Below are positions 1 through 8,782 of a stretch of DNA of 39,701 nt, one piece after another (position 1 is the first letter of the stretch; every line of letters begins with the position of its first letter). Origin of the DNA: Streptomyces sp. AW19M42 (GTDB taxonomy: Bacteria; Actinomycetota; Actinomycetes; Streptomycetales; Streptomycetaceae); NCBI GenBank assembly GCA_000470535.1, contig CBRG010000255.1, positions 1-39,701 on the forward strand. Reading direction: 5' to 3'. The notes below the pieces were generated by a model that was not told where the DNA came from, did not search any database, and saw nothing but the letters and a program-made list of their open reading frames with translations. The position numbers and the translations under genes are program-made.

Positions 1-96
1 CCCCGGGCCCCCAGAATTGTCCTGAAAGGCAGGTGAAGGCACGGTGTCCGACCGCACGGGTCACTCCCGGCAGACAGATACCGGCGCCGGATAGCT
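1..96. other. Spacer upstream of the peptide-transporter permease
   Basis: No gene can be supported here. All forward frames are short before a stop or run into the permease frame. It is probably the tail of the spacer after an upstream transporter gene such as the substrate-binding lipoprotein, but that gene lies outside the window. Confidence 0.4.
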
Positions 97-1107
97 GTGG
101 CTGCGTACATCATCCGACGCGTCTTCGGCGCGGTACTGCTGCTGTTGATCGTCAGCGCAGTCACCTTCGCGATCTTCTTCCTCGTCCCCCGGCTCGCCGG
201 GCAGACGATGGACCAACTGGCGGCCCAGTACGTGGGCAAGGACGCCAATCCGCAGTCCATCCTCGCGGTCAAACAGAACCTCGGCCTCGACCAGCCGCTG
301 TACGAGCAGTTCTGGCACTTCATCAAGCAGATCTTCGTCGGCGCGGACTACACGTTCGGCCCCGAGGTCTCGCACTGCGGTGCCCCGTGCTTCGGCTTCT
401 CCTTCAAGAACCACATCGAGGTCTGGCCCGAGCTGACCGCACGTATCCCGATCACCTTCTCGCTGGCCATCGGTGCCGCGGTGATCTGGCTGATCAGCGG
501 GGTGGCGATCGGTGTCGTCTCCGCGCTCAAGCGGGGTTCGATCCTCGACCGCTTCTTCATGGCCGTCGCCCTCGCCGGTGTCTCGCTGCCGATCTTCTTC
601 ACCGGCATGCTCGCGCTGGGCGTGTTCACCGTGCAGTGGCCCGTCTGGGAGAACATCACCTACGTCCCGTTCACGGAGAATCCGCTGGAATGGGCCTGGA
701 ACCTGCTGATCCCGTGGTGTTCGCTGGCCTTCCTCTACTCCGCGCTCTACGCCCGCATCACCAGAGCCGGGATGCTGGAGACCATGGGTGAGGACTACAT
801 CCGTACGGCCCGCGCCAAGGGCCTCAAGGAGAACGTGATCATCGGTAAGCACGGTCTGCGGGCCGCGCTCACCCCGATCGTCACCATCTTCGGCATGGAC
901 TTCGGTCTGCTGGTCGGCGGCGCGGTCATCACCGAGCAGGTGTTCTCGTTCCAGGGCCTCGGCTTCTACGCCATCGACGGGGTCCGGGGCAACGACCTGC
1001 CCATCGTGATGGGCGTGACGCTCATCGCGGCCTTCTTCATCGTCGTCTGCAATCTGCTGGTGGACCTGGTGTACGCCGCCATCGACCCCAGGGTGAGGTA
1101 CTCGTGA
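97..1107 (+). CDS. Peptide ABC transporter permease (DppB/OppB type)
   Basis: This 336-aa integral membrane protein is the permease subunit of a di/oligopeptide importer. The N-terminus (IIRRVFGAVLLLLIVSAVTF) is the typical first helix of DppB-like permeases. About six hydrophobic segments follow, with a periplasmic-side insert after helix 1 (residues about 30-115). The EAA-type loop that contacts the ATPase is near residues 230-260 (GEDYIRTARAKGLKEN). The GTG start has only a weak ribosome site (CCGGATAG). The stop overlaps the next ATPase gene as GTGA, so the two are probably translationally coupled. A partner DppC permease and a binding protein are expected upstream but are not in the window. 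Substrate cannot be told from sequence. Confidence 0.93.
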   Translation: MAAYIIRRVFGAVLLLLIVSAVTFAIFFLVPRLAGQTMDQLAAQYVGKDANPQSILAVKQNLGLDQPLYEQFWHFIKQIFVGADYTFGPEVSHCGAPCFGFSFKNHIEVWPELTARIPITFSLAIGAAVIWLISGVAIGVVSALKRGSILDRFFMAVALAGVSLPIFFTGMLALGVFTVQWPVWENITYVPFTENPLEWAWNLLIPWCSLAFLYSALYARITRAGMLETMGEDYIRTARAKGLKENVIIGKHGLRAALTPIVTIFGMDFGLLVGGAVITEQVFSFQGLGFYAIDGVRGNDLPIVMGVTLIAAFFIVVCNLLVDLVYAAIDPRVRYS

Positions 1108-2192
1108 CCGAGGTTTCCAAGGCACAGACAGCGGCGGCCGGCAAGCCCGCCGCCGCGCGGGCCGGCGACGAGGCCTTCCTCTCCGTACGGGACCTGCGCA
1201 TCCACTTCAAGACGGACGACGGCCTGGTCAAGTCGGTCGACGGCGTCAGCTTTGACGTGAAGCCCGGACAGACCCTCGGCATCGTGGGCGAGTCCGGCTC
1301 GGGTAAGTCCGTCACCTCGCTCGGTGTGATGGGCCTGCACCGCACGGCCCCCAACGCCCGTATCTCCGGCGAGGTCTGGCTGGACGGCGAGGAGCTGATC
1401 GGCGCGTCCGACGACCGGGTGCGCGAGCTGCGCGGCCGCAAGATGGCCATGATCTTCCAGGACCCGCTCTCCGCGATGCACCCGTACTTCACGGTCGGCG
1501 GGCAGATCGTGGAGGCGTACCGGGTCCACAACAAGGTCAGCAAGAAGATCGCGCGCACCCGCGCCATCGAGATGCTCGACCGGGTCGGCATCCCGGAGCC
1601 GCACAAGCGGGTCGACTCCCACCCGCACGAGTTCTCCGGCGGTATGCGCCAGCGCGCCATGATCGCGATGGCTCTGGTCAACAACCCGGAACTGCTCATC
1701 GCGGACGAGCCGACCACCGCCCTGGACGTCACCGTCCAGGCGCAGATCCTGGACCTGATCCGGGACCTGCAGAAGGAGTTCGGCTCCGCCGTCATCATGA
1801 TCACCCATGACCTCGGGGTGGTCGCGGAGATGGCCGACGAGCTCCTGGTGATGTACGGCGGCCGGTGCATCGAGCGCGGTTCGGCGGAGAAGGTCTTCTA
1901 CGAGCCCCAGCACCCGTACACCTGGGGTCTGCTCACCTCGATGCCGCGCATCGACCGTGAGGAGACCGACCGGCTGATCCCCGTCAAGGGCCAGCCACCG
2001 TCGCTGATCAACGTCCCGGACGGTTGTGCGTTCAACCCGCGCTGCCCGTACGCGGACATCCCCAAGGACAACATCACCCGCACGACGCGCCCCGAGCTGG
2101 AGCAGGTCGGTGACGGACACTTCGCCGCCTGCCACATGGCACCGGAGGAGCGGTCCCGGATCTGGACCGAACAGATTGCGCCGAAGCTGTGA
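1104..2192 (+). CDS. Peptide ABC transporter ATP-binding protein (DppD/OppD type)
   Basis: This 362-aa cytoplasmic ATPase energises the importer. It has Walker A GESGSGKS (residues 62-69), the signature FSGGMRQR (177-184), Walker B with LLIADEP (about 197-203), and the switch His in ITHDLG (H235). The C-terminal oligopeptide-transporter extension follows, with Cys in GCAFNPRC and AACH. In related OppD/DppD proteins this cysteine-containing tail can carry an iron-sulfur cluster; that is not shown here. The GTG start overlaps the permease stop, and the stop overlaps the next gene in the same GTGA manner. An Ala-rich N-terminal tail of about 20 residues precedes the ATPase fold. Confidence 0.95.
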   Translation: MTEVSKAQTAAAGKPAAARAGDEAFLSVRDLRIHFKTDDGLVKSVDGVSFDVKPGQTLGIVGESGSGKSVTSLGVMGLHRTAPNARISGEVWLDGEELIGASDDRVRELRGRKMAMIFQDPLSAMHPYFTVGGQIVEAYRVHNKVSKKIARTRAIEMLDRVGIPEPHKRVDSHPHEFSGGMRQRAMIAMALVNNPELLIADEPTTALDVTVQAQILDLIRDLQKEFGSAVIMITHDLGVVAEMADELLVMYGGRCIERGSAEKVFYEPQHPYTWGLLTSMPRIDREETDRLIPVKGQPPSLINVPDGCAFNPRCPYADIPKDNITRTTRPELEQVGDGHFAACHMAPEERSRIWTEQIAPKL

Positions 2193-3445
2193 GCGATCCG
2201 AGTGATGTGAGCGACGTGAGTGACGTGAGCGAGAAGAAGAATCCCCCGGTGCTGGAGAAGGACGTGACGATCCCGGAGCAGGCCACCGCCTCGCGCGAGC
2301 CGTTGCTCAGGGTCGAGGGCCTGGTCAAGCACTTCCCGATCCGCAAGGGACTGCTCGGCCGGCAGACCGCCGCGGTCAAGGCCGTCGACGGCATCGGCTT
2401 CGAGGTGTACCCGGGGGAGACCCTGGGCGTCGTGGGCGAGTCCGGCTGCGGCAAGTCGACGATGGGCCGGCTGATCACCCGGCTGATCGAACCGACCGGC
2501 GGCAAGGTCGAGTTCCAGGGCCGCGACATCACGCACCTGTCCATGGGCAAGATGCGGCCGATGCGGCGCGACGTCCAGATGATCTTCCAGGACCCGTACT
2601 CCTCGCTGAACCCGCGGCACACGATCGGCACGATCGTCAGCGCGCCGTTCAAGCTGCAGGGCGTCGAGCCCGAGGGCGGTCTCAAGAAGCACGTGCAGGA
2701 GCTGCTGTCGCTGGTCGGGCTCAGCCCCGAGCACTACAACCGCTACCCGCACGAGTTCTCCGGCGGGCAGCGCCAGCGCATCGGCATCGCCCGCGCGCTC
2801 GCCCTGCGCCCGAAACTCGTCGTCGCCGACGAACCGGTCTCCGCGCTGGACGTGTCGATCCAGGCGCAGGTGGTCAACCTGCTCGACGACCTCCAGGACG
2901 AGCTCGGCCTCACGTACGTGATCATCGCGCACGACCTCTCGGTCATCCGCCATGTCTCGGACCGGATCGCGGTCATGTACCTGGGCAAGATCGTCGAGCT
3001 GGCGGACCGCAAGTCGCTGTACTCGGCGCCGATGCACCCGTACACCAAGGCCCTGATGTCCGCGGTGCCGGTGCCGGACCCGCGGCGCCGGGGGACCAAG
3101 AGCGAGCGCATCCTGCTCAAGGGCGATGTGCCCTCACCGATCTCGCCGCCCAGCGGCTGCCGGTTCCACACCCGGTGCTGGAAGGCTACGGAGATCTGCA
3201 AGACGCAGGAACCGCCGCTGATCGCGCTGAAGACCGGCCACCAGGTCGCCTGCCACCACCCGGAGAACGCCCCGGACCAGGCGCCCGGGGAGCAGGTGCT
3301 GGCCGATGCCCGCGAAGCGGTCGAGCTGATCACGCCGGCCAGGCCGGACAGGTCCGCCGAGAAGCAGTCCAAGACTCTCGCCGAACCTGCCGAGGGGGAC
3401 GCCGCACCACCCTCCCGGACGGCGGAGGACAGCCCGAAGGAGTAG
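2189..3445 (+). CDS. Peptide ABC transporter ATP-binding protein (DppF/OppF type)
   Basis: This 418-aa protein is the second ATPase of the importer. Walker A is GESGCGKS (83-90), the signature SGGQRQR (191-197), Walker B VVADEP (211-216) and the switch His H248. Four Cys (324, 330, 337, 355) lie in the family C-terminal region. The tail from about 360 to 418 is Ala/Pro/Glu-rich and looks disordered; most family members end about 60 residues earlier. The start region is odd: GTG codons at 2189, 2207, 2216 and 2225 are all in frame and sit in a 9-nt repeat encoding Ser-Asp-Val. I use 2189 because it overlaps the upstream stop, but later starts are possible. Confidence 0.95.
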   Translation: MSDPSDVSDVSDVSEKKNPPVLEKDVTIPEQATASREPLLRVEGLVKHFPIRKGLLGRQTAAVKAVDGIGFEVYPGETLGVVGESGCGKSTMGRLITRLIEPTGGKVEFQGRDITHLSMGKMRPMRRDVQMIFQDPYSSLNPRHTIGTIVSAPFKLQGVEPEGGLKKHVQELLSLVGLSPEHYNRYPHEFSGGQRQRIGIARALALRPKLVVADEPVSALDVSIQAQVVNLLDDLQDELGLTYVIIAHDLSVIRHVSDRIAVMYLGKIVELADRKSLYSAPMHPYTKALMSAVPVPDPRRRGTKSERILLKGDVPSPISPPSGCRFHTRCWKATEICKTQEPPLIALKTGHQVACHHPENAPDQAPGEQVLADAREAVELITPARPDRSAEKQSKTLAEPAEGDAAPPSRTAEDSPKE

Positions 3446-3463
3446 GACCGGCACAATTGCCCG

Positions 3464-4123
3464 GTGCTCAACGAACTGTTCACGCCCTCCGTCCAGCATG
3501 CGCTCGACATCGTCGGGATCTTCGTCTTCGCGATCTCCGGCGCTCTGCTCGCCGTACGCAAGAACTTCGATGTCTTCGGCATCGCGGTACTCGCGGAGGT
3601 CACCGCGCTGGGCGGGGGGCTGTTCCGTGACGTGATCATCGGCGCGGTGCCCCCGGCCGCCTTCACGGACCTCGGGTACTTCACCACCCCGCTGCTCGCC
3701 GCCGGTCTGGTCTTCTTCCTGCATCCGCACGTCGAACGGATCCAGGTCGGCATCAACGTCTTCGACGCGGCCGGGCTCGGGCTCTTCTGCGTCACGGGGA
3801 CGGTCAAGGCGTACGACTACGGCCTCGGCCTGACCGCGTCGGCGGCGCTCGGGCTGGCCACCGCGGTCGGCGGCGGTGTGCTGCGGGACGTACTCGCCAA
3901 CGAGGTGCCCTCGCTGCTGCGCTGGGACCGCGACCTGTACGCGGTGCCCGCGATCGTGGGGGCCGCGATCATCGTGCTCTGCATCCGCTTCGACGCGCTC
4001 AACGCCTTCACCAGCGGGGCCGCGGCGATCACGGCGTTCGTGCTGCGGCTGCTGGCGCTGCGCTACCACTGGCGGGCCCCGCGCGCCTACAACCGCCGCT
4101 CGGCGATGGCCGACGAGGCATAG
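3464..4123 (+). CDS. TRIC-type channel / UPF0126 (YicG-like) membrane protein
   Basis: This 219-aa membrane protein has about seven hydrophobic helices arranged as an internal duplication. The two family hallmark motifs are GGGLFRDVIIG (about residues 46-56) and GGGVLRDVLANEVP (about 135-148). The bacterial family is structurally related to trimeric intracellular cation channels. E. coli YicG has been linked to glycine transport, so the substrate is uncertain. The GTG start lies 18 nt after the transporter stop. A CACAAT box at 3452-3457 ends 6 nt before it, which suggests its own leaderless promoter in addition to possible read-through. Confidence 0.88.
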   Translation: MLNELFTPSVQHALDIVGIFVFAISGALLAVRKNFDVFGIAVLAEVTALGGGLFRDVIIGAVPPAAFTDLGYFTTPLLAAGLVFFLHPHVERIQVGINVFDAAGLGLFCVTGTVKAYDYGLGLTASAALGLATAVGGGVLRDVLANEVPSLLRWDRDLYAVPAIVGAAIIVLCIRFDALNAFTSGAAAITAFVLRLLALRYHWRAPRAYNRRSAMADEA

Positions 4124-4182
4124 CGCGGGTGTCCGACGTCTCACGGAGCAGGAAAAGCTACCGCTCAGTAATGCAATCGGTG

Positions 4183-4188
4183 TACGGT
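4183..4188 (+). promoter_or_regulatory. -10 box, probable leaderless promoter of the thioesterase gene
   Basis: TACGGT fits the actinobacterial TANNNT -10 consensus and ends 7 nt before the ATG at 4196, so transcription should begin at or next to the start codon. No Shine-Dalgarno sequence is present. No clear -35 box is visible. Confidence 0.5.
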
Positions 4189-4195
4189 GCGGTCC

Positions 4196-5062
4196 ATGGC
4201 ACAGGCAGCGACGCAGGCGGCAGAGACCGCGCAGGCGACCATCGGTGACAGCGAGTTCGACCGGGACACCGCCGTCACCCTTCGCGAGGAAGGCGTCTAC
4301 GACGCCGAGCTCTCGGTCGGCTGGACGATCATCCACGCCGTCAACGGCGGCTACCTGCTCGCGATGATCGGCCGTGCCCTCGGTGAGGCCCTCCCGCACA
4401 CGGACCCCTTCTCTGTCTCCGCGCACTACCTCACCGCGTCCGTCCCCGGGCCCGCTGTGATCCGCACCCAGGTCGTCCGGACCGGGCGCACCCTCTCCAC
4501 CGGCGAGGCCTCCCTCTTCCAGTACGCGGACGACGGCACCGAGGTCGAGCGCATCCGGGTCCTCGCCACCTACGGCGACCTGGACGCCCTGAGCGACGAC
4601 GTCCGCACCTCGGCGAAGGCGCCCGCCATCCCGCCCCGCACGCACTGCCTGGGCCCGAGCGACGGACCGGCCCCGATCCCCGGCAGCTCGGCCATCACCG
4701 AGCGGCTCGACATCAAGCTGGACCCGGCGACGATCGGCTGGGCCGTGGGGCAGCCGTCCGGCAAGGGCGAGATGCGCGGCTGGTTCGGGCTCGCGGACGG
4801 CCGCGACGCCGACCCGCTCTCGCTGCTGCTCACCGTCGACGCGCTGCCGCCGACCTCCTTCGAGCTGGGGCTCAAGGGCTGGACCCCCACCATCGAACTC
4901 ACCACGCACATCCGCTGCCGCCCGGCCCCCGGCCCGCTCCGCGTCTCCATCACCACCCGCAACCTCGCGGGCGGCTTCCTGGAGGAGGACGCCGAGGTCT
5001 GGGACAGCGCCGACCGGCTGGTCGCCCAGTCCCGGCAGCTCGCCAGGGCCCCGCGCACCTGA
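4196..5062 (+). CDS. Thioesterase family protein (double hotdog, TesB-like)
   Basis: This 288-aa soluble protein resembles actinobacterial acyl-CoA thioesterases built of two hotdog domains. The N-terminal half has the hotdog helix region GWTIIHAVNGGYLLAMIGRA (about residues 42-61) followed by SAHYLTASVPGPAVI. The C-terminal half contains LTVDALPPTSFELG and ends with LVAQSRQLARAP, the usual final strand. The expected role is hydrolysis of an acyl-CoA or similar thioester; the acyl chain is not predictable. The ATG at 4196 is chosen over an in-frame GTG at 4187 because the latter overlaps the -10 box. It precedes a WYL regulator by 37 nt. Confidence 0.85.
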   Translation: MAQAATQAAETAQATIGDSEFDRDTAVTLREEGVYDAELSVGWTIIHAVNGGYLLAMIGRALGEALPHTDPFSVSAHYLTASVPGPAVIRTQVVRTGRTLSTGEASLFQYADDGTEVERIRVLATYGDLDALSDDVRTSAKAPAIPPRTHCLGPSDGPAPIPGSSAITERLDIKLDPATIGWAVGQPSGKGEMRGWFGLADGRDADPLSLLLTVDALPPTSFELGLKGWTPTIELTTHIRCRPAPGPLRVSITTRNLAGGFLEEDAEVWDSADRLVAQSRQLARAPRT

Positions 5063-5099
5063 CACCCCCCGACTGCCGGAGCCGGGAGATGCTGGTGCG

Positions 5100-6092
5100 G
5101 TGAAGTCCGACCGGTTGCTCTCGATCCTGCTGCTGCTCCAGACCCGTGGTCCGGTCCCCGCGCCCGAGCTCGCGGAACGCCTCGACGTCTCCGTACGCAC
5201 CATCTACCGGGACGTCGAGGCGCTCTCCGCGTCGGGCGTCCCCGTCTACGCCGAACGGGGCAGGCACGGCGGGATCGCCCTGTTGCCCGGGTTCCGCACC
5301 GATGTCACCGGACTGACCGCAGACGAGGCGCGCGCCCTGTTCGTACTGGCGGCGGACGGCGCCCATAAGGCGCTCGGGCTCGACGCGGCGATCGGTTCCG
5401 CGCTGCGCAAGGTGATGGCGGCGCTGCCTGCCCCGCACCGGCCCGCCGCCGAGCTGACCAGCCGCCGGATCCTCGTCGACCCGGTGCGCTGGATGAGCGG
5501 TCCGCGGGCCGCCGTCGACATCGCGGAGCTGCACGACGCGGTGTTCACCGACCGGCGGCTGGTGCTGCACTACCGGCACAGCGGTACGCGGACCGCGCGA
5601 GCCCTCACCGTCGATCCGTACGGCCTGGTGGTGAAGGCGGGTGTCTGGTACCTGGTGGCCGATCGGGACGGGGAGCCGGGGCTCTTCCGCGCGGACCGGG
5701 TGCGCCGGGCCGTCCTCACCGACGAGGCGGTGGTGCGCAGGCCCGGCGTGGAACTGGCGCGGGTGTGGGAGGTGCTGCGCCGCCAGGTCGAGGAACGGCG
5801 GGGCGACGTGACCCTGCTGCTACGGGTGCACCACTCCCGGCTGGACCTGTTCCTGCGGCTGAACGCGGTCGTGCTCACCGGGGAGCCCCGGCCCGAGGAG
5901 CGGGGCGGCGAGTGGCTGCGGGCCGAACTGGCCGTGGAATCGGTGGAGTGGGCGCGTTCCCTGCTCTCCTTCGGCCCGAACGTCGAGGTCCTCGCACCAC
6001 CCGCCGCGCGCACCGTGGTCGCCGCGCACGCGGCCGCCGTCATGGCGCTGTACGGGGATCAGGGGCCGGGGGCGTCCGCAGGAAGCCGGTGA
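5100..6092 (+). CDS. YafY/PafC-type WYL-domain transcriptional regulator
   Basis: This 330-aa regulator has an N-terminal helix-turn-helix of the HTH_11/DeoR kind (residues about 5-55, containing ELAERLDVSVRTIYRDVEAL). It is followed by a WYL domain (about 145-215; VDPYGLVVKAGVWYLVADRD carries the W-Y-L signature). A C-terminal WCX-like extension completes the usual architecture. WYL domains bind nucleic-acid or nucleotide ligands in several characterised members. The GTG start has a GATGCT box ending 6 nt upstream, consistent with leaderless transcription. The target is unknown; the adjacent thioesterase gene is an obvious candidate. Confidence 0.9.
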   Translation: MKSDRLLSILLLLQTRGPVPAPELAERLDVSVRTIYRDVEALSASGVPVYAERGRHGGIALLPGFRTDVTGLTADEARALFVLAADGAHKALGLDAAIGSALRKVMAALPAPHRPAAELTSRRILVDPVRWMSGPRAAVDIAELHDAVFTDRRLVLHYRHSGTRTARALTVDPYGLVVKAGVWYLVADRDGEPGLFRADRVRRAVLTDEAVVRRPGVELARVWEVLRRQVEERRGDVTLLLRVHHSRLDLFLRLNAVVLTGEPRPEERGGEWLRAELAVESVEWARSLLSFGPNVEVLAPPAARTVVAAHAAAVMALYGDQGPGASAGSR

Positions 6093-6138
6093 GCGCGGCG
6101 GGCAGTTCGGCCGGGGCGTCCACCAGGGACTACGGGAC

Positions 6139-6151
6139 GGCCCGCAGGGCC
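6139..6151. terminator. Small hairpin between convergent WYL and TetR genes
   Basis: GGCCC (6139-6143) and GGGCC (6147-6151) form a short stem with a 3-nt loop in the convergent gap. There is no U-tract on the plus strand beyond TT, so it is a weak bidirectional terminator candidate only. Confidence 0.25.
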
Positions 6152-6172
6152 TTATCGTCTGCTCAGGCCGGA

Positions 6173-6799
6173 TCAGGGTGCGTCGTCCAGCCAGTGCAGC
6201 CGGCCGAGGGTGACCAGTCGCAGCCGGCGCCGGGCCACCTCGGCCACCGCCCGCCCGCCGTCCGGGCCCGCGTCCAGCAGCGCCGAAGCGGTGATCACCA
6301 TGTGGTCGACGTAGAGGCCGCCCAGCATCAGCAGATCCGCCTCGCTCCAGCCCCGCGACTCGGGCTCCCCGGCGAGCACCGCCGCCACCTCCTCTGTGAA
6401 CAGCTGGAGCTGGGCGGCGATGGCCTCGCGGACCGGGCCTACCCCGCCGTGCTGCTCGCGGGCGATGAACCGGAAGTGCGCGGGCTGCTCGCGGACATGA
6501 CGCGTTATCAGTTCGACGCTGCGGTCGAGCCGGACCTCGCTGTCGCCGGTCTCGGCCAGGATCGCGCCGATCATTCCGTGCAGGCTGCCCAGCGTCTGCT
6601 CGACGAGAGCCACCCCGAGCGCGGCGATGTCGTCGAAGTGCCGGTAGAAGGCCGTCGGCGTGACACCGCCCGCGCGGGTCACCTCGCGCAGCCCCAGGCT
6701 GCTCAGGCTCTGCTCCTCCAGCAGTCCGAGGGCGGCGTCCAGCAGTGACTGGCGCGTCTTCAGCTTCTTGGTCTGGCGGATACCGGCGGTGTGACTCAT
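6173..6799 (-). CDS. TetR-family repressor (FabR-like)
   Basis: This 208-aa TetR-type repressor carries an N-terminal HTH at about residues 12-60 (KTRQSLLDAALGLLEEQS, then LREVTRAGGVTPTAFYRHF). The HTH and the sequence just after it resemble E. coli FabR, including the PTxFYRHF helix and the following Leu-Gly segment. The C-terminal domain (about 80-208) would bind an unknown ligand. It is transcribed away from two small membrane-protein genes. A perfect ACTGAC-AA-GTCAGT palindrome in the shared promoter is the likely operator, giving autoregulation plus control of the divergent genes. Regulation of lipid metabolism, as for FabR, is only a guess. Confidence 0.9.
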   Translation of the reverse strand: MSHTAGIRQTKKLKTRQSLLDAALGLLEEQSLSSLGLREVTRAGGVTPTAFYRHFDDIAALGVALVEQTLGSLHGMIGAILAETGDSEVRLDRSVELITRHVREQPAHFRFIAREQHGGVGPVREAIAAQLQLFTEEVAAVLAGEPESRGWSEADLLMLGGLYVDHMVITASALLDAGPDGGRAVAEVARRRLRLVTLGRLHWLDDAP

Positions 6800-6849
6800 G
6801 CCATTCAGTAAACAACTGTTCTCCGGGGCGGGGAAGGGGCGTGCGGGTC

Positions 6850-6866
6850 TAGACTGACAAGTCAGT
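6850..6866 (+). promoter_or_regulatory. Promoter with overlapping TetR-type operator
   Basis: TAGACT (6850-6855) is a good -10 box for the rightward small membrane genes. It overlaps a perfect inverted repeat, ACTGAC (6853-6858) and GTCAGT (6861-6866), separated by AA. A repressor bound here would block the promoter. A second, weaker CAGT...ACTG element is at 6806-6818, close to the tetR start. Confidence 0.55.
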
Positions 6867-6901
6867 GAACACTCGTGCTCTCAATCGTGGAAAGGCCGGC
6901 C

Positions 6902-7063
6902 ATGATCGTCCTCGTCGTCGCCCTGCTTCTGCTGGGGATCGTGCTGGGAGCGGTGGCCCACATACCGCTGCCGCTGACTCTCGTCCTCGGCGCCCTCATC
7001 GGCTGCTGGCTGCTGGTCTTCGCCGTGCGCGAGCGCCACGGCGCGCAGCGCCGGTCCCGGTGA
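6902..7063 (+). CDS. Small two-helix membrane protein
   Basis: This 53-aa protein consists of two hydrophobic helices (IVLVVALLLLGIVLGAVAHI and LPLTLVLGALIGCWLLVF) and a short basic tail. I do not recognise a named family; similar tiny membrane proteins are common next to actinobacterial regulators. The ATG at 6902 has a purine-rich ribosome site GGAAAGG at 6889-6895, six nt upstream, so it is preferred to the in-frame GTG at 6875. It is the first gene after the TetR-type operator and probably shares an mRNA with the DUF4190 gene 58 nt downstream. Confidence 0.7.
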   Translation: MIVLVVALLLLGIVLGAVAHIPLPLTLVLGALIGCWLLVFAVRERHGAQRRSR

Positions 7064-7121
7064 CGGACACCGCCGCCCGCCGCCCGGCCACCCCCACATC
7101 CGACCCGAAGGAGTCCGCACC

Positions 7122-7466
7122 ATGACACTCACCACACCCACCCGCCGCTCCGGAACGACGGACGGCACCGAGCCGGGCGCCCCCGCCGGTACTCCGGGCG
7201 CCGACACCCCGAGCGCCTCCGTCCGGTCCACCCGGGACGCCGACGCCCTCGCGGTCGCCTCTTTCGTGCTCGGACTCGTCGGACTGCTGGTGATGAACAT
7301 CCTGCTGGGCCCGGCGGCCATCGTGATGGCGCTCATCGCCCTGGCCCGGTCCACCGCCCGTCGCGGCCGCGCCCTGCTGGGGCTCGCACTCGGCGTCGCC
7401 GACCTGGTGGTGCTGGCCTTCCTCGTCACCGGCAACGGCGCCGTCGGCTGGAGCTTCAGCGGCTGA
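7122..7466 (+). CDS. DUF4190-like membrane protein
   Basis: This 114-aa protein has a disordered Thr/Ala/Pro-rich N-terminal tail (residues 1-42) and two hydrophobic segments (about 45-72 and 82-105). The first contains ALAVASFVLGLVGLLVMN, the typical start of DUF4190 domains, which form two-helix hairpins; the function is unknown. AAGGAG at 7108-7113 is a strong ribosome site 8 nt before the ATG. Co-transcription with the preceding 53-aa gene under TetR control is likely. A hairpin follows the stop. Confidence 0.75.
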   Translation: MTLTTPTRRSGTTDGTEPGAPAGTPGADTPSASVRSTRDADALAVASFVLGLVGLLVMNILLGPAAIVMALIALARSTARRGRALLGLALGVADLVVLAFLVTGNGAVGWSFSG

Positions 7467-7474
7467 CGAAGAGC

Positions 7475-7501
7475 GATTCCGGTGCGAGGGGCACCGAAAT
7501 C
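7475..7501 (+). terminator. Hairpin after the DUF4190 gene
   Basis: GATT-C-CGGTGC (7475-7485), a GAGGG loop, and GCACCG-A-AATC (7491-7501) form a stem of ten base pairs with one C/A mismatch. There is no U-tract, so it is a terminator or mRNA-end stabiliser rather than a classical intrinsic terminator. Confidence 0.45.
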
Positions 7502-7541
7502 GCGGTGCGCGGGCAGCGATTCCGCGGTGCGCGGGCAGCGA
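7502..7541. repeat. 18-bp direct repeat before the cysteine desulfurase gene
   Basis: The sequence GCGGTGCGCGGGCAGCGA occurs at 7502-7519 and again exactly at 7524-7541, a 22-bp period. The GCGATTCCG junction also occurs at 7473-7481, so a partial third unit lies inside the upstream hairpin. The arrangement lies about 40-95 bp upstream of the next gene. Confidence 0.8.
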
Positions 7542-7595
7542 GGCGCCATGCGCCCGCCCTACGCCCCGCCGCAGGCTCGTAGAATCGAGCCCACC

Positions 7596-8765
7596 ATGGC
7601 TTACCTCGACCACGCCGCGACCACCCCGATGCTCCCGGAAGCGATCGCGGCGATGACCGCCCAGCTCGCTGTCACCGGCAACGCGTCCTCCCTGCACGCC
7701 GCCGGGCGCCGGGCCCGCCGTACCGTCGAGGAGTCCAGAGAGACCCTCGCCGACGCCCTCGGCGCGCGCCCCAGCGAGGTGGTTTTCACCTCCGGCGGCA
7801 CCGAATCGGACAACCTCGCGGTGAAGGGCCTGTACTGGGCCCGCCGCGACGCCGACCCCCGCCGCACCCGGGTGCTGGCCAGCCCCGTCGAGCACCACGC
7901 GGTGCTCGACGCCGTGGACTGGCTGGCCGAGCACGAGGGGGCGACCGTCGAGTACCTCCCCGTCGACCGCTACGGGAGGGTCCACCCGGACGTGCTGCGC
8001 GAGGCGCTGGTCCGTGACCCCGACGATGTCGCGATGATCACCGTGATGTGGGCCAACAACGAGATCGGCACCATCATGCCGGTACGTGAACTGGCCTCCG
8101 TGGCACGCGAGTTCGACGTGCCCATGCATGCCGACGCGGTGCAGGCCTTCGGTCAGCTGGAAGTCGACTTCGCCGGTTCGGGACTGGCCGCGATGACCGT
8201 CAGCGCACACAAGATCGGCGGCCCGTCCGGCGTCGGCGCACTGCTGCTCGGCCGCGACTGCACCCCCGTCCCCGTGCTGCACGGCGGCGGTCAGGAGCGC
8301 CATGTGCGCTCCGGCACCCTCGATGTGCCCGGCGTCGCCGCGTTCGCCGTCGCGGGACGGCTCGCCGCCGACGGGCGCGAGGACTTCGCCCGGGAGACCG
8401 GCGGCCTCCGCGACCAGCTGGTCGCGGCCGTGCTGGCGGAGGTCCCGGACGCCCTCCTCGGTGGCGACCCGGCCCCCGGCGGGCGGCTTCCGGCCAACGC
8501 GCACTTCACGTTCCCCGGCTGCGAGGGCGACTCCCTCCTGCTGCTGCTGGACGCCCAGGGCATCGAGTGCTCGACCGGCTCCGCCTGCACGGCCGGGATC
8601 GCCCAGCCCAGTCACGTCCTGCTCGCCACCGGCGCCGACCCGGATCTGGCGCGCGGCACCCTGCGCTTCTCGCTCGGCCACACCACGACCGAGCAGGACA
8701 TCGACGAGGTGGCGCGGGCGATCGGCCCGGCGGTGGAACGGGCCAGGACGGCCGGGCTCAGCTGA
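7596..8765 (+). CDS. Cysteine desulfurase (NifS/IscS class)
   Basis: This 389-aa PLP enzyme removes sulfur from L-cysteine as an enzyme persulfide. It starts with YLDHAATTP, has the PLP lysine in SAHKIGG (K206), the His stacking on PLP in VEHHAV (about H100-H101) and the active-site Cys in STGSACTAG (C331). The gene mnmA lies downstream beyond one opposing gene, so the likely job is supplying sulfur for tRNA 2-thiouridine. General Fe-S assembly in Streptomyces normally relies on the SUF system elsewhere. The ATG at 7596 follows TAGAAT (7580-7585) by 10 nt, so the leader is very short or absent. It ends 17 nt from the convergent amidase gene. Confidence 0.95.
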   Translation: MAYLDHAATTPMLPEAIAAMTAQLAVTGNASSLHAAGRRARRTVEESRETLADALGARPSEVVFTSGGTESDNLAVKGLYWARRDADPRRTRVLASPVEHHAVLDAVDWLAEHEGATVEYLPVDRYGRVHPDVLREALVRDPDDVAMITVMWANNEIGTIMPVRELASVAREFDVPMHADAVQAFGQLEVDFAGSGLAAMTVSAHKIGGPSGVGALLLGRDCTPVPVLHGGGQERHVRSGTLDVPGVAAFAVAGRLAADGREDFARETGGLRDQLVAAVLAEVPDALLGGDPAPGGRLPANAHFTFPGCEGDSLLLLLDAQGIECSTGSACTAGIAQPSHVLLATGADPDLARGTLRFSLGHTTTEQDIDEVARAIGPAVERARTAGLS

Positions 8766-8782
8766 GCGCCGGCGGCCCGGTC

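Noticed and set aside
61..1125. Long minus-strand open frame opposite the permease
   Set aside because: It mirrors the plus-strand codon bias of a clear permease gene; its translation is Arg/Asp/Glu/Gly-rich with no domain, the usual high-GC shadow.
3134..5203. 689-codon minus-strand open frame across the TRIC and thioesterase genes
   Set aside because: It spans three well-supported plus-strand genes and translates to low-complexity Arg/Gly/Glu sequence.
7502..7541. CRISPR-like repeat
   Set aside because: Only two units with a 4-nt gap; no array structure and no cas genes.
7482..7595. N-terminal extension of the cysteine desulfurase
   Set aside because: The family starts at YLDHAATT, and the extension crosses the direct repeats and the -10 box.
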